Positions 7,903-16,619 of a DNA stretch of 16,619 nucleotides are shown piece after piece. Numbering within the stretch: position 1 is the stretch's first letter; each line of letters starts with the position of its first letter. Source of the DNA: Pelomonas sp041914785. Lineage in GTDB: Bacteria > Pseudomonadota > Gammaproteobacteria > Burkholderiales > Burkholderiaceae_C. The position numbers and the translations under genes are program-made. The notes beneath the pieces are model-generated. The model made no database searches and had not been told where the DNA came from. It saw nothing but the letters and a program-made list of their open reading frames with translations. Where the stretch lies: the NCBI GenBank assembly GCA_041914785.1, contig JAYSCT010000103.1:1-16619 (forward strand), given 5' to 3'.

Positions 7903-8035
7903 CACGACAACGCCGGCCGCCCGCGTTTTCTTCCCGCCCCGGTTGCAGGCCGGCGTGAGCGTCGGCGTCCTACAGGCCGCCGGCGCGCCGTCCGCTGCGC
8001 CGCGTGGGAGCCCTTGCCTAGATTGAAGGTTCAGC

Positions 8036-8054
8036 GGTGCACATCCGGTGCACC
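8036..8054. repeat. short inverted repeat upstream of the BON-domain gene
   Basis: GGTGCAC (8036-8042) and GTGCACC (8048-8054) are exact reverse complements around ATCCG. The repeat ends 21 bases before the ATG at 8076 and nine bases before its Shine-Dalgarno. It could be an operator or a small leader hairpin. GTGCAC is itself palindromic, so it also reads as a direct repeat. A weak -10-like TAGATT lies just upstream at 8019-8024 without a convincing -35. Confidence 0.35.
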
Positions 8055-8075
8055 CGCTTCACGAAAGGAAACGCC

Positions 8076-8399
8076 ATGAAGATCGCCCGCCTCGCCTCCC
8101 TCACGCTGATCGCCGCGCTGGCTGCGCCGCTGGCCGTTCAGGCCGCCGACACCAAGCCCGCCGGCCCCACCAAGGTGTGGGTCAAGGACTCGGTCGTCAC
8201 GACCAAGATCAAGGCCCAGCTGGCCGCCAGCAAGGTCTCGTCGCTGGCCATGGTGCACGTGGACACCGACGCCGACGGCTTCGTGCAGCTGACCGGCAAG
8301 GTCGCCAGCGCCGCCGAGAAGGACCGTGCCGAAGCCATCGCCAAGGCCGTGGACGGCGTGAAGTCGGTCGACAACCAGCTGACCGTCACGGCCAAGTAA
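8076..8399 (+). CDS. BON-domain periplasmic protein (OsmY-like)
   Basis: Encodes 107 residues from the ATG at 8076, with AAAGGAA five bases upstream. A longer in-frame opening from 8037 is less likely because the signal peptide begins at the inner ATG: MKIARLASLTL, hydrophobic core, VQA|ADTK, cleavage near residue 23. The mature protein is essentially one BON domain (about residues 33-105). It has VVTTKIKAQLAAS, the central HVDTDADGFVQLTGKVAS with the conserved Gly, then AEKDRAEAIAKAVDGVKSVD and the final NQLTV. BON domains bind phospholipid or help maintain the envelope; OsmY-type proteins act in the periplasm under osmotic or envelope stress. Codon use is tidy, consistent with good expression, and a strong terminator lies downstream. 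It carries a single BON domain where OsmY has two. Confidence 0.92.
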   Translation: MKIARLASLTLIAALAAPLAVQAADTKPAGPTKVWVKDSVVTTKIKAQLAASKVSSLAMVHVDTDADGFVQLTGKVASAAEKDRAEAIAKAVDGVKSVDNQLTVTAK

Positions 8400-8424
8400 G
8401 CCGGCCCGCCGGTTGCAAACCGAT

Positions 8425-8443
8425 GCAGGCCCGAGCGGCCTGC
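8425..8443 (+). other. hairpin able to pair with the downstream terminator (candidate antiterminator)
   Basis: GCAGGCC (8425-8431) and GGCCTGC (8437-8443) form a seven-bp stem with loop CGAGC. The first arm, extended to GCAGGCCCG (8425-8433), is identical to the 3' arm of the terminator at 8496-8504. It is therefore exactly complementary to that terminator's 5' arm (8483-8491). The second arm is likewise complementary to 8496-8502. Two exclusive foldings are possible. Whether this regulates anything is inference. Confidence 0.4.
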
Positions 8444-8480
8444 GCGGCCCTGCGCCGGTACAATTTCACGGGTCCCGAAC

Positions 8481-8513
8481 AGCGGGCCTGCGCGAGCAGG
8501 CCCGCTCTTTTTT
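8481..8513 (+). terminator. intrinsic (Rho-independent) terminator
   Basis: A perfect 11-bp stem, AGCGGGCCTGC with GCAGGCCCGCT, closes a GCGA (GNRA-type) loop and is followed by C and six T. It ends transcription from the BON-domain gene 82 bases upstream. It also stands only 13 bases before the ATG of the acyltransferase gene, so read-through or a promoter inside it would be needed for that gene. A -10-like TACAAT at 8459-8464 lies upstream of the hairpin, without a visible -35. Confidence 0.9.
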
Positions 8514-8526
8514 GTTTCGCAACGCC

Positions 8527-9621
8527 ATGTCCTCCCGTCGACTGCCGCACATCGACGCCCTGAAAGCGATTGCCGCCCAGGTCATCGTGCTGCATCACCT
8601 CGTCAGCTACGGCCCCATCGCCCGGGCCGCGCACGACGCGCTGCCGCTGCTGGCCGGCGCGATGCACCAGTACGGCCGCATGGCCGTGCAGGTGTTCCTC
8701 GTCGTGGGCGGCTACCTGAGTGCGCGCGGCCTGTCGCCGCGCGGCGGCGCGCTGCGTGCCGGCGCGGCCGAGCTGCTGTGGCGCCGCTACCTGCGCCTCA
8801 CGCTGCCGTTCCTGGCCGCGCTGGCGCTGACGCTGGCGGCCTGCGGCCTGGTCGCGTCGTCGTGGCCGGAGATGGTGCCGGCCGACATCGGTGCCGGCCA
8901 GCTGCTGGCGCATGCGCTGCTGCTGCACGACGTGCTGGGCTATGAGGCGCTGACCGTGGGCGCCTGGTACGTGGCCATCGACCTGCAACTGTTCGCCTGC
9001 CTCGTGGGCCTGCTGTGGCTGGCGCGCAGCGGCTGGCGGCACCCGAGCCGGCTGCTCGTCGCGCCACTGCTGGTGGCGGGGCTGGCGCTGGCGTCGGCCT
9101 TCGTGTTCAACCGCGACACCACGCTGGACGCCTACGCGCCCTACTTCTTCGCCGCCTACGGCCTGGGCGCGCTGGTGCACTGGCTGGGCCTGTGGCGCCA
9201 CCGCCGCCCGGGCTTCGTGCTGCTGGCCGTGGCCTTCGGGGCCGCGCTGGCGCTGGACTGGCGCGACCGCCTGGCGCTGGCGCTGGCCACCGCACTGTGG
9301 CTGGCCTGGGCCGAGGCGCGGCACGCGCAGGGCCGGCCGCTGCTGCCGGCGCGCTGGGGCGCCGCGCTGGCCGCCTGGTCCACGCCGTCTTACGCACTGT
9401 TCCTGCTGCACTTCCCGGTGCTGCTGCTGACCAACGCACTGCTGGCCAACCTCACCGACGCGTCGCCCGAGACCGGGCTGATGCTGCTGGTGGTGACCTG
9501 GGCGCTGGCCAACTGGCTGGCGCTGCCCTTCCACCGCTGGGTGGAGGCGCCGGCCACGCGGCTGGACCCGCTGGCCTGGCTGCCCCGGCTGCGCTGGACC
9601 GGGCCCGGCCTGCACCGATAG
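8527..9621 (+). CDS. acyltransferase-3 family membrane protein (OafA/YrhL-like)
   Basis: Encodes 364 residues from the ATG at 8527. The open frame continues upstream through the terminator, but the family's N-terminus begins here (SRRLPHIDALKAIAAQ, then VLHHL). His23/His24 correspond to the conserved catalytic His near the end of helix 1 in Acyl_transf_3 proteins. About ten hydrophobic segments follow, including FLVVGGYLSARG, VGAWYVAIDLQLFACL, and STPSYALFLLHFPVLLL near the C-terminus, a typical late motif. These integral inner-membrane enzymes move acyl groups (often acetyl) onto sugars, polysaccharides or lipids at the cell envelope; OpgC- and OafA-type roles are both possible. There is no Shine-Dalgarno before the ATG, and the start is 13 bases from a strong terminator, so expression is probably controlled or weak. 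No glycan-synthesis genes lie nearby. Confidence 0.88.
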   Translation: MSSRRLPHIDALKAIAAQVIVLHHLVSYGPIARAAHDALPLLAGAMHQYGRMAVQVFLVVGGYLSARGLSPRGGALRAGAAELLWRRYLRLTLPFLAALALTLAACGLVASSWPEMVPADIGAGQLLAHALLLHDVLGYEALTVGAWYVAIDLQLFACLVGLLWLARSGWRHPSRLLVAPLLVAGLALASAFVFNRDTTLDAYAPYFFAAYGLGALVHWLGLWRHRRPGFVLLAVAFGAALALDWRDRLALALATALWLAWAEARHAQGRPLLPARWGAALAAWSTPSYALFLLHFPVLLLTNALLANLTDASPETGLMLLVVTWALANWLALPFHRWVEAPATRLDPLAWLPRLRWTGPGLHR

Positions 9622-9708
9622 GGGCTGACCCACCCCCAGCCGCCGCCCGGGTTCCCGCGCACGGCCTGCGTGCTAATGTTTCGCGCTGCCTGCCGGAGGA
9701 GGCATTCC

Positions 9709-11662
9709 ATGACCAGCCCATCCACCGCCGCCCCCAGCCGCGAGCAACTGCTGCACAGCCTCTACGAGGCCGCCGAGCTGGAGCACAACCTGATGTGCAC
9801 CTACCTCTACGCGGCCTTCAGCCTGAAGGAGGGCGAAGCCGAGGGCCTGCAGCCGCAGGAAGCCGAGGCCGTGGCGCGCTGGCGGCGCGAGATCACGGCG
9901 GTGGCCGTCGAGGAGATGGGCCACCTCGTCGCGGTGTGGAACATCACCGCCGCGCTGGGCGGCGCGCCGCGCATCGGGCGCGGCAACTTCCCGCTGGACC
10001 CCGGCTACCTGCCGGCCCGCGTGGTCGTCAAGCTGGCGCCGTTCAGCGACGCGACGCTGCAGCACTTCATCTTCCTGGAGCGCCCCGAGGGCAGCACCGA
10101 GGCCGATGGCGACGGCTTCGCCGCCGAGCGGCTGTTCACGCGCGGCACCGATGCCCCGCGCGTGACGCCGATGGCGCGCGACTACGACACCGTGGGCCAT
10201 TTCTACGCCACGCTGTCGGCCGACCTGCAGGCCTTCGTCGCCGAGCATGGCGAGGCCGACAGCTTCTGCGGCGACCGCTCGCTGCAGCTGGGCCCCACCG
10301 AGCTGACGCTGGGCGGCGCCCGGCCCGTGCTGTGCTCCCGAACGGCGCTAGCCGCGTTCGACGCCATCGTGCGCCAGGGCGAAGGCGCGCCCAGCGACAG
10401 CGAGACCTCGCACTACCACCGCTTTGCCGCCATCCGCAGCGAGCTGGCCGCGTTGCGCGCCGCCAACCCCGGCTTCGAGCCGGCCTGGCCCGCGGCCACC
10501 AACCCGGTGCTGCGCCGCCCGCCGCGGCCGGAAGGCCGGGTCTGGCTGGAAGACGCCGCGGCCGCGAGCACCGTGGACCTGGCCAACGCCAGCTACCAGC
10601 TGATGCTGCGCCTGCTGGCCCAGGCCTACCTGCTGCCCGGGCCGTCGGCCGAGAAGAGCCTGCATGTGGACCTCGGCATCGCGCTGATGCGCGCCTTCAC
10701 GCCACTGGCCGAGCACGCGGCGCGGCTGCCGGCCGGCCCCAGCCACCCCGGCTGCCACGCCGGCGCCAGCTTCACGGCGCTGCGCGACACCGCCGCCATG
10801 CCGCCCGGCCCCGCTGCGCGCCGCTTCGTGCGCGAGCGCCTGGCCGAGCTGGCCGAGCGCGCCGCCCGGCTGCATGCCGAGCTCGGCGCCGAACGCACCG
10901 GCCGGGCCGCCGCGCAGCTGCAGGCGCTGCGCGAGCGCGCCGAGCGCGGGCTGGACCTGGCCGCCCCGGTCACCGCCGCGCCGGCGCCGGCCGTCGCTGC
11001 CCCGCCGCCGCCCGCGCCACCCGCCGAGACAGCGGACGGCGTCGAGATCGTGCAGGGCCGGGATGTGGAGCTGCGCTTCGAGGCCAAACGCTGCATCCAC
11101 GCGCGGCTGTGCGTGACGGGCGCGCCCCAGGTCTTCCTGGCCAATACGCCGGGCGCCTGGCTGTACCCGGACGCGATGCCCGTCGAGCGCCTCGTCGACA
11201 TCGCGCATGCCTGCCCGTCCGGCGCCATCCAGGTGCGCCGCAAGGACGGCCAGCCCGACGAGGCCCCGCCGCCGGTGAACCTGCTGCAGGTGCGCGAGGC
11301 CGGCCCCTACGGCCTCCGCGGCGACCTGCGCCTGCGCGGCGAGCCGCTGGGCACGCGCGCCACGTTGTGCCGCTGCGGCGCCAGCAAGAACAAGCCGTTC
11401 TGCGACGGCAGCCACCACGACATCCCCTTCACCGCCACCGGCGAGCCCGCCACCGGCCTGCTGGGCCTGCCCACCGACATGCCGGCCGTCCGCGACGGCC
11501 GCATCGACATCGAGCCCGAGCCCAACGGCCCGCTGCAGCTGCGCGGCCCCGTCGAGGTGGTCAGCGGCACGGGCCGCATGGTCTGCCGCGTCGCGCAGGC
11601 GCGGCTGTGCCGCTGCGGCGGCAGCGCCACCAAACCCTTCTGCGACGGAACCCACGCGAGCA

Positions 11663-11682
<20 letters not shown>
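9709..11682 (+). CDS. ferritin-like / [4Fe-4S] mono-cluster / double CDGSH iron-sulfur fusion protein
   Basis: Encodes 657 residues from the ATG at 9709, with GGAGGAGG six bases upstream. Residues 10-310 match the ferritin-like region of the VioB/RebD group: ELEHNLMCTYLYAAFSL with Glu25/His26, EEMGHLVAVWNITAALGG with Glu69/His72, NFPLDPGYLP, and SHYHRF near residue 236. An Ala/Pro-rich linker (about 418-442) leads to a divergent mono-cluster ferredoxin-like domain (453-512; Cys462-x-His464-x3-Cys468, then Cys502 in ACPSGAI). This matches the YjdI-type domain, which has three Cys and a His. Two CDGSH motifs follow: CRCGASKNKPFCDGSH (554-569) and CRCGGSATKPFCDGTH (634-649), each with three Cys and one His for a [2Fe-2S] cluster. 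No signal peptide is seen; it is probably cytoplasmic. It overlaps the hybrid kinase gene by 20 bases. Its reaction is unknown; electron transfer or iron/redox sensing are plausible. Confidence 0.88.
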
Positions 11683-14473
<2,791 letters not shown>

Positions 14474-14531
14474 ACAGGCACATCGCCGAGCGCGACGGCA
14501 CAGCGGGCCACGGTCACCCTTGAACAAGTGA

Positions 14532-14559
14532 TTGGCAGCCCGGCGCGCATCCGCAGAAT
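14532..14559 (+). promoter_or_regulatory. putative sigma-70 promoter for the cupin gene
   Basis: TTGGCA (14532-14537) and CAGAAT (14554-14559) are separated by 16 bases, matching the -35 and -10 consensus at five and four of six positions. Transcription would start near 14566, only about three bases before the cupin ATG at 14569, so the mRNA may be leaderless or nearly so. The absence of a Shine-Dalgarno before that ATG agrees with this. Confidence 0.45.
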
Positions 14560-14568
14560 GCGCCCCGC

Positions 14569-14925
14569 ATGCTGCCCATCGTCCTCCTCGACCGCACCGA
14601 CGCCCTTGCCCCCACGCTGGACCGCCCGCGCCCCGACCGCCTCGTCGCCGGCAACCCGCTGCGCCAGACCTGGGTGCTGCACGAGGCCGGCCCCGTCACG
14701 GCCGGCGTGTGGGAATGCGAGCCGGGCCGCTGGCGCATCGTGTTCCCCGCCACGCGGCAGGAGTACTTCCATGTGCTCAGCGGCCACGTGCGGCTGCACG
14801 GCCCGCAGGGCGCCACCGACATCGGCCCCGGCCGGGGCGGCGTCATCCCGCCCGGCTTCGAGGGCGAGTTCGAGGTGGTGACGCCGGTGCGCAAGCAGTT
14901 CGTGCTGGTCGACACCGCCACCTGA
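14569..14925 (+). CDS. cupin-domain protein (Cupin_3/DUF861-like)
   Basis: Encodes 118 residues forming a single cupin barrel. The pattern GVWECEPGRWRIVFPATRQ, then EYFHVLSGHVRLHGPQG, then IPPGFEGEFEVVTPVRKQFV is that of the Cupin_3 family, whose members include the (S)-ureidoglycine aminohydrolase-like cupins and many small proteins of unknown role. Within motif 1, Glu and His of QEYFHVLSG are possible metal ligands, but the usual two-His pattern is incomplete, as is typical in this family. The ATG at 14569 has no Shine-Dalgarno; a promoter-like pair just upstream suggests a very short leader. It is followed after 14 bases by a glutaredoxin-type gene whose Shine-Dalgarno overlaps the cupin stop codon, so the two are probably one operon. 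The substrate is unknown, and no ureide pathway genes are seen in the window. Confidence 0.88.
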   Translation: MLPIVLLDRTDALAPTLDRPRPDRLVAGNPLRQTWVLHEAGPVTAGVWECEPGRWRIVFPATRQEYFHVLSGHVRLHGPQGATDIGPGRGGVIPPGFEGEFEVVTPVRKQFVLVDTAT

Positions 14926-14939
14926 AAGGACTCCCGCCG

Positions 14940-15500
14940 ATGACCACCGTCTGCCCCAAGTGCCGCGCCATGCGCCCGGCCGACACGCAGGCGCCCGCCT
15001 GGCAATGCCCGGTCTGCGGCGTGGCCTACGCCAAGGCCGGCCTGGCCTCCGAGCCGCGCGCCCCCCCCCCCCCCCCCCCCCCCGCACCCCCCCCCCCCCG
15101 CCGGCCCGGGCGCGCGCGGGGGACGGTGGTTGGCCGCGTTGGCCGCCAGTGGTGGGGGCATCACGCCCAGCTGCACAAGCGCGACTTCGGCGCGCTGCTG
15201 GGCGGCGGCGACATGGACGAAGCCGCCGTGCAGCGGCTGGCGGCCACCGTGCGCGCGGAGCAGATCGTCATGTACTCCACCAACGAGTGTGGCTACTGCA
15301 CGCAGACGCGCTCCTGGCTGAGCCAGCACGGCTTCGCGTTCACCGAGTGCAACATGAGCCGCGAGGCCCGCTGCGTGGACGAGTTCCGCGCGCTGCAAGC
15401 CACCGGCACGCCCTACCTCATCGTGCGCGGCCCGCGCGGCGCGCACCACATGAAGGACGGCTTCGACAGCGACGAGCTGCTCAAGGCGCTGAAAGCCTGA
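14940..15500 (+). CDS. zinc-ribbon / polyproline linker / glutaredoxin-domain protein, possible frame fault
   Basis: Encodes 186 residues from the ATG at 14940; AAAGGA lies nine bases upstream and overlaps the stop of the cupin gene. The N-terminus is a small zinc ribbon with two CxxC pairs (CPKCRAMRPADTQ, then WQCPVCGVAYAKA). Residues 42-53 are seven prolines, Ala and four prolines encoded by C23 and C13 runs, then an Arg/Gly-rich stretch. From about residue 100 the C-terminal part is a glutaredoxin/thioredoxin-like domain: QIVMYSTNECGYCTQTRSWL with redox-active CGYC, and TGTPYLIVRG with the cis-proline, ending DSDELLKALKA. It probably reduces disulfides or mixed thiols. I recall related proteins with a membrane segment between the two domains. 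Here a hydrophobic RWLAALAAS occurs only in the +1 frame (15124-15150), so the linker may contain compensating frameshifts. Both end domains are in the same frame as given. Confidence 0.82.
   Translation: MTTVCPKCRAMRPADTQAPAWQCPVCGVAYAKAGLASEPRAPPPPPPPAPPPPRRPGRARGTVVGRVGRQWWGHHAQLHKRDFGALLGGGDMDEAAVQRLAATVRAEQIVMYSTNECGYCTQTRSWLSQHGFAFTECNMSREARCVDEFRALQATGTPYLIVRGPRGAHHMKDGFDSDELLKALKA
15061..15099 (+). repeat. long poly-C tracts (C23 and C13) inside a coding region
   Basis: Twenty-three consecutive C (15061-15083), GCA, then thirteen C (15087-15099) encode the polyproline linker of the glutaredoxin-domain gene. Runs of this length are rare and unstable. They may be a slippage site that shifts the frame of the C-terminal domain, or a sequencing/assembly artefact. 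Confidence 0.9.
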
Positions 15501-15509
15501 CGCATCGAG

Positions 15510-15569
15510 CGGGCCGAGCGCCGGGCCGCCCCAAGCCAGCCCGCCAGGGCGATGTGCGTGCGGCTCGAT
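15510..15569 (+). repeat. 60-bp direct repeat, copy 1
   Basis: It begins CGGGCCGAGCGCCGGGCCGC and ends GTGCGTGCGGCTCGAT. It matches copy 2 at an offset of 102 bases with two substitutions (15538 A against G, 15567 G against A). It starts nine bases after the stop codon of the glutaredoxin gene. It looks like a dispersed or tandem intergenic repeat rather than coding sequence. Confidence 0.92.
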
Positions 15570-15611
15570 ACCTGGCACAGCGCGCTCAAGCCCCGAAGAC
15601 CCCCCGTATTT

Positions 15612-15671
15612 CGGGCCGAGCGCCGGGCCGCCCCAAGCCGGCCCGCCAGGGCGATGTGCGTGCGGCTCAAT
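15612..15671 (+). repeat. 60-bp direct repeat, copy 2
   Basis: It is identical to copy 1 at 58 of 60 positions, separated from it by 42 bases of unrelated sequence. Its end supplies the 5' arm of the first hairpin (15657-15681), which copy 1 lacks. The repeat unit with its spacer is 102 bases. Confidence 0.92.
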
Positions 15672-15681
15672 GCCGCACGCA
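15657..15681. repeat. stem-loop 1 of four
   Basis: TGCGTGCGGC and GCCGCACGCA form a perfect ten-bp stem around TCAAT. It straddles the 3' end of repeat copy 2. Confidence 0.8.
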
Positions 15682-15708
15682 TCGCCGTCCCCTCGGGGGC
15701 TGAGGCCG

Positions 15709-15739
15709 GACACAGGGCGTCCAGTGGACGGCCTGTGCC
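15709..15739. repeat. stem-loop 2 of four
   Basis: GACACAGGGCGTCC and GGACGGCCTGTGCC pair at 12 of 14 positions around the loop AGT. No T-run follows on either strand. Confidence 0.7.
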
Positions 15740-15746
15740 TGCCGAA

Positions 15747-15771
15747 GCTCTGCGGCCGCTGGCCGCAGAGC
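15747..15771. terminator. stem-loop 3 of four, possible bidirectional terminator
   Basis: GCTCTGCGGCC and GGCCGCAGAGC form a perfect eleven-bp stem around GCT. It lies between two convergent genes. Without a T-run it is not a canonical intrinsic terminator, so that role is only suggested by position. Confidence 0.55.
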
Positions 15772-15779
15772 GGTCCCGG

Positions 15780-15812
15780 CCAGCCTTGCCGCGTTCAGCG
15801 GCGCAAGGCTGG
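15780..15812. terminator. stem-loop 4 of four, possible terminator for convergent genes
   Basis: CCAGCCTTGC and GCAAGGCTGG form a ten-bp stem. An inner CGC/GCG extension lies past a two-base bulge, and the loop is GTTCA. It ends eight bases before the stop codon of the YafY/WYL gene. There is no T-run. Confidence 0.55.
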
Positions 15813-15820
15813 ACGAGGGG

Positions 15821-16498
15821 TCAACAATCCTCCCGCTTCCGATTCATGTCCGCCAGCGTCTTGCCCGGTTCGTCGCGGAAGCTCTCCAGCGGTTCCAGCG
15901 TCTCGATGCGGTCCACGCGGAAGCTGCGGAAGTCCTGGCGCAGCTCGCACCAGGCGGCCAGCGTCCACACCGGCCCCCAGAACAGGCAGGCCAGCGGGCG
16001 CACGACGCGCTCGCTCCTGACGCCGCCCAGGTCCAGGTAGCCCAGCCTGAGCTTGCGCTTGGCCTCGGTGGCCTCGCGCAGCGCGGTCAGGTGGGCGCTG
16101 GTGGCCGGGTCCAGCGCCGGCAGCGGCGCGTACAGCGCCAGGCTCTCGGCGGCGGCGCGGGCATCCAGCGGCAGCACCGCGAGGATCTTGCTCAGCGCGT
16201 TCTCGGCCTGGCGGGCCAGCGCCGCGTCCAGCCGCGACTCGGCCATGCGCACGGTGGCCACCAGCGCCTGCGCCTCCTGCTTGCTGAACATCAGCGGCGG
16301 CAGGTCGAAGCCCGCCCGCATGCGGTAGCCCACGCCCGCCTCGCCCTCGATGGGCACGCCTTGCTGGGCCAGCGCGGCGATGTCGCGGTAGACGGTGCGC
16401 ATGGACACCTCCAGCCGCTGGGCGAGGTAGTCCGCCGTCGTGAGGCGGCGGCCGCGGATGAGCTGGACGATCTGGAAGAGGCGGTCGGCGCGTCGCAT
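15821..16498 (-). CDS. YafY-type transcriptional regulator (HTH_11 and WYL domains)
   Basis: Encodes 225 residues from the ATG at 16496-16498; the family consensus MRRADRLFQIVQLIRGRRL begins exactly there, so an in-frame opening to 16543 is not used. The N-terminal winged helix (residues 1-58) shows TTADYLAQRLEVSMRTVYRD followed by VPIEGEAGVGYRM. A WYL-type ligand-sensing region covers about residues 125-215, with KRKLRLGYLDLGG, RVVRPLACLFWGPVWTLAAW and FRSFRVDRIETL. The classic W-Y-L triplet itself appears as WTLAAW, as in many YafY proteins. Such regulators usually repress or activate a neighbouring small gene; the natural target would lie to the right, beyond the window. No Shine-Dalgarno is present, and a -10-like TACAGT ends nine bases before the ATG, so a short leader is likely. 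It converges on the glutaredoxin gene. Confidence 0.92.
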   Translation of the reverse strand: MRRADRLFQIVQLIRGRRLTTADYLAQRLEVSMRTVYRDIAALAQQGVPIEGEAGVGYRMRAGFDLPPLMFSKQEAQALVATVRMAESRLDAALARQAENALSKILAVLPLDARAAAESLALYAPLPALDPATSAHLTALREATEAKRKLRLGYLDLGGVRSERVVRPLACLFWGPVWTLAAWCELRQDFRSFRVDRIETLEPLESFRDEPGKTLADMNRKREDC

Positions 16499-16506
16499 GG
16501 AAAAGC

Positions 16507-16512
16507 ACTGTA
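16507..16512 (-). promoter_or_regulatory. putative -10 element for the YafY/WYL gene
   Basis: On the minus strand TACAGT matches four of six positions of the -10 consensus and would place the transcript start within a few bases of the ATG at 16498. No good -35 is visible at the usual distance. A six-bp inverted repeat, CATGCC (16523-16528) and GGCATG (16539-16544), lies just upstream and could be an autoregulatory site. Confidence 0.3.
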
Positions 16513-16619
16513 GGGCAGCAGGCATGCCCCTTGCAGAAGGCATGGGTCAACGACAACGACGTCCAGGGAGGGTCTGCAAAACCCCTGCGGGCCGCGGCGA
16601 GGTCTTTGCCGGATGCGGG

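Larger units (their letters stand above)
15501..15820. other. gene-free intergenic region with repeats and serial hairpins
   Basis: These 320 bases separate the stop of the glutaredoxin gene from the stop of the convergent YafY/WYL gene. No open frame here has coding character or a ribosome site. The region is made of two 60-bp near-identical direct repeats, then four stem-loops in series, listed separately. No T-run follows any of the stems. Confidence 0.8.

Noticed and set aside
9649..9679. Possible promoter before the Fe-S fusion gene (GCTAAT at 9672-9677)
   Set aside because: Only the -10-like part is fair; no -35 is found at normal spacing, so it is not listed as a feature.
15510..15671. 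Repeats that could suggest a CRISPR array
   Set aside because: There are only two units of 60 bp with one 42-base gap and no cas genes; unit length and number do not fit.
15413..15713. Open frames through the repeats encoding repeated peptides
   Set aside because: The repeated peptide arises from the DNA repeat, there is no start signal, and the frames run into the glutaredoxin gene or hairpins.

Overview
The window is a stretch of very GC-rich bacterial chromosome (by eye about 70% G+C or more). The gene content points to a betaproteobacterium of the order Burkholderiales, most like the Roseateles/Mitsuaria/Rubrivivax/Leptothrix group. The pointers are a solitary TctC/Bug-type solute-binding protein, a LysR regulator, DUF924, BON-domain and YafY/WYL proteins, and many GTG starts. 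This placement is inferred from gene types and composition; there is no rRNA or other marker gene here. I see no tRNA, rRNA, CRISPR array, transposase or phage gene.

Left part (1-4837). On the minus strand lie a partial XdhC/CoxI-family gene cut by the window edge, a secreted beta-helix protein of the family often mislabelled 'adenylyl cyclase', a DUF924 protein and a small three-helix membrane protein. A 183-base divergent region with a perfect 8+8 bp inverted repeat separates these from a plus-strand TctC/Bug periplasmic binding protein.

Middle part (4847-9621). A LysR regulator and a plant-type O-methyltransferase are divergently arranged, with GTG start codons only 16 bases apart. The methyltransferase converges on a secreted protein of unknown function that ends like an outer-membrane beta-barrel. 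A BON-domain periplasmic protein follows, then a run of mutually complementary hairpin segments ending in a textbook intrinsic terminator. That terminator sits 13 bases upstream of an acyltransferase-3 membrane protein, an arrangement that looks like a transcription attenuator.

Right part (9709-16619). A 657-residue fusion joins a VioB/RebD-type ferritin-like region, a divergent [4Fe-4S] mono-cluster domain and two CDGSH [2Fe-2S] motifs. It overlaps by 20 bases a 936-residue membrane hybrid histidine kinase (about six TM segments, three PAS-like domains, HisKA, HATPase, receiver). The pair is probably translationally coupled and is the best candidate here for an uncharacterised redox/iron sensing unit. 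A cupin gene, apparently with a very short or no leader, and a zinc-ribbon/glutaredoxin gene follow. The glutaredoxin gene contains C23 and C13 runs that encode a polyproline linker; these are either a slippage-prone switch or an assembly fault. Bases 15501-15820 hold no gene but carry two 60-bp near-identical repeats and four strong hairpins in series. A minus-strand YafY/WYL regulator closes the window.
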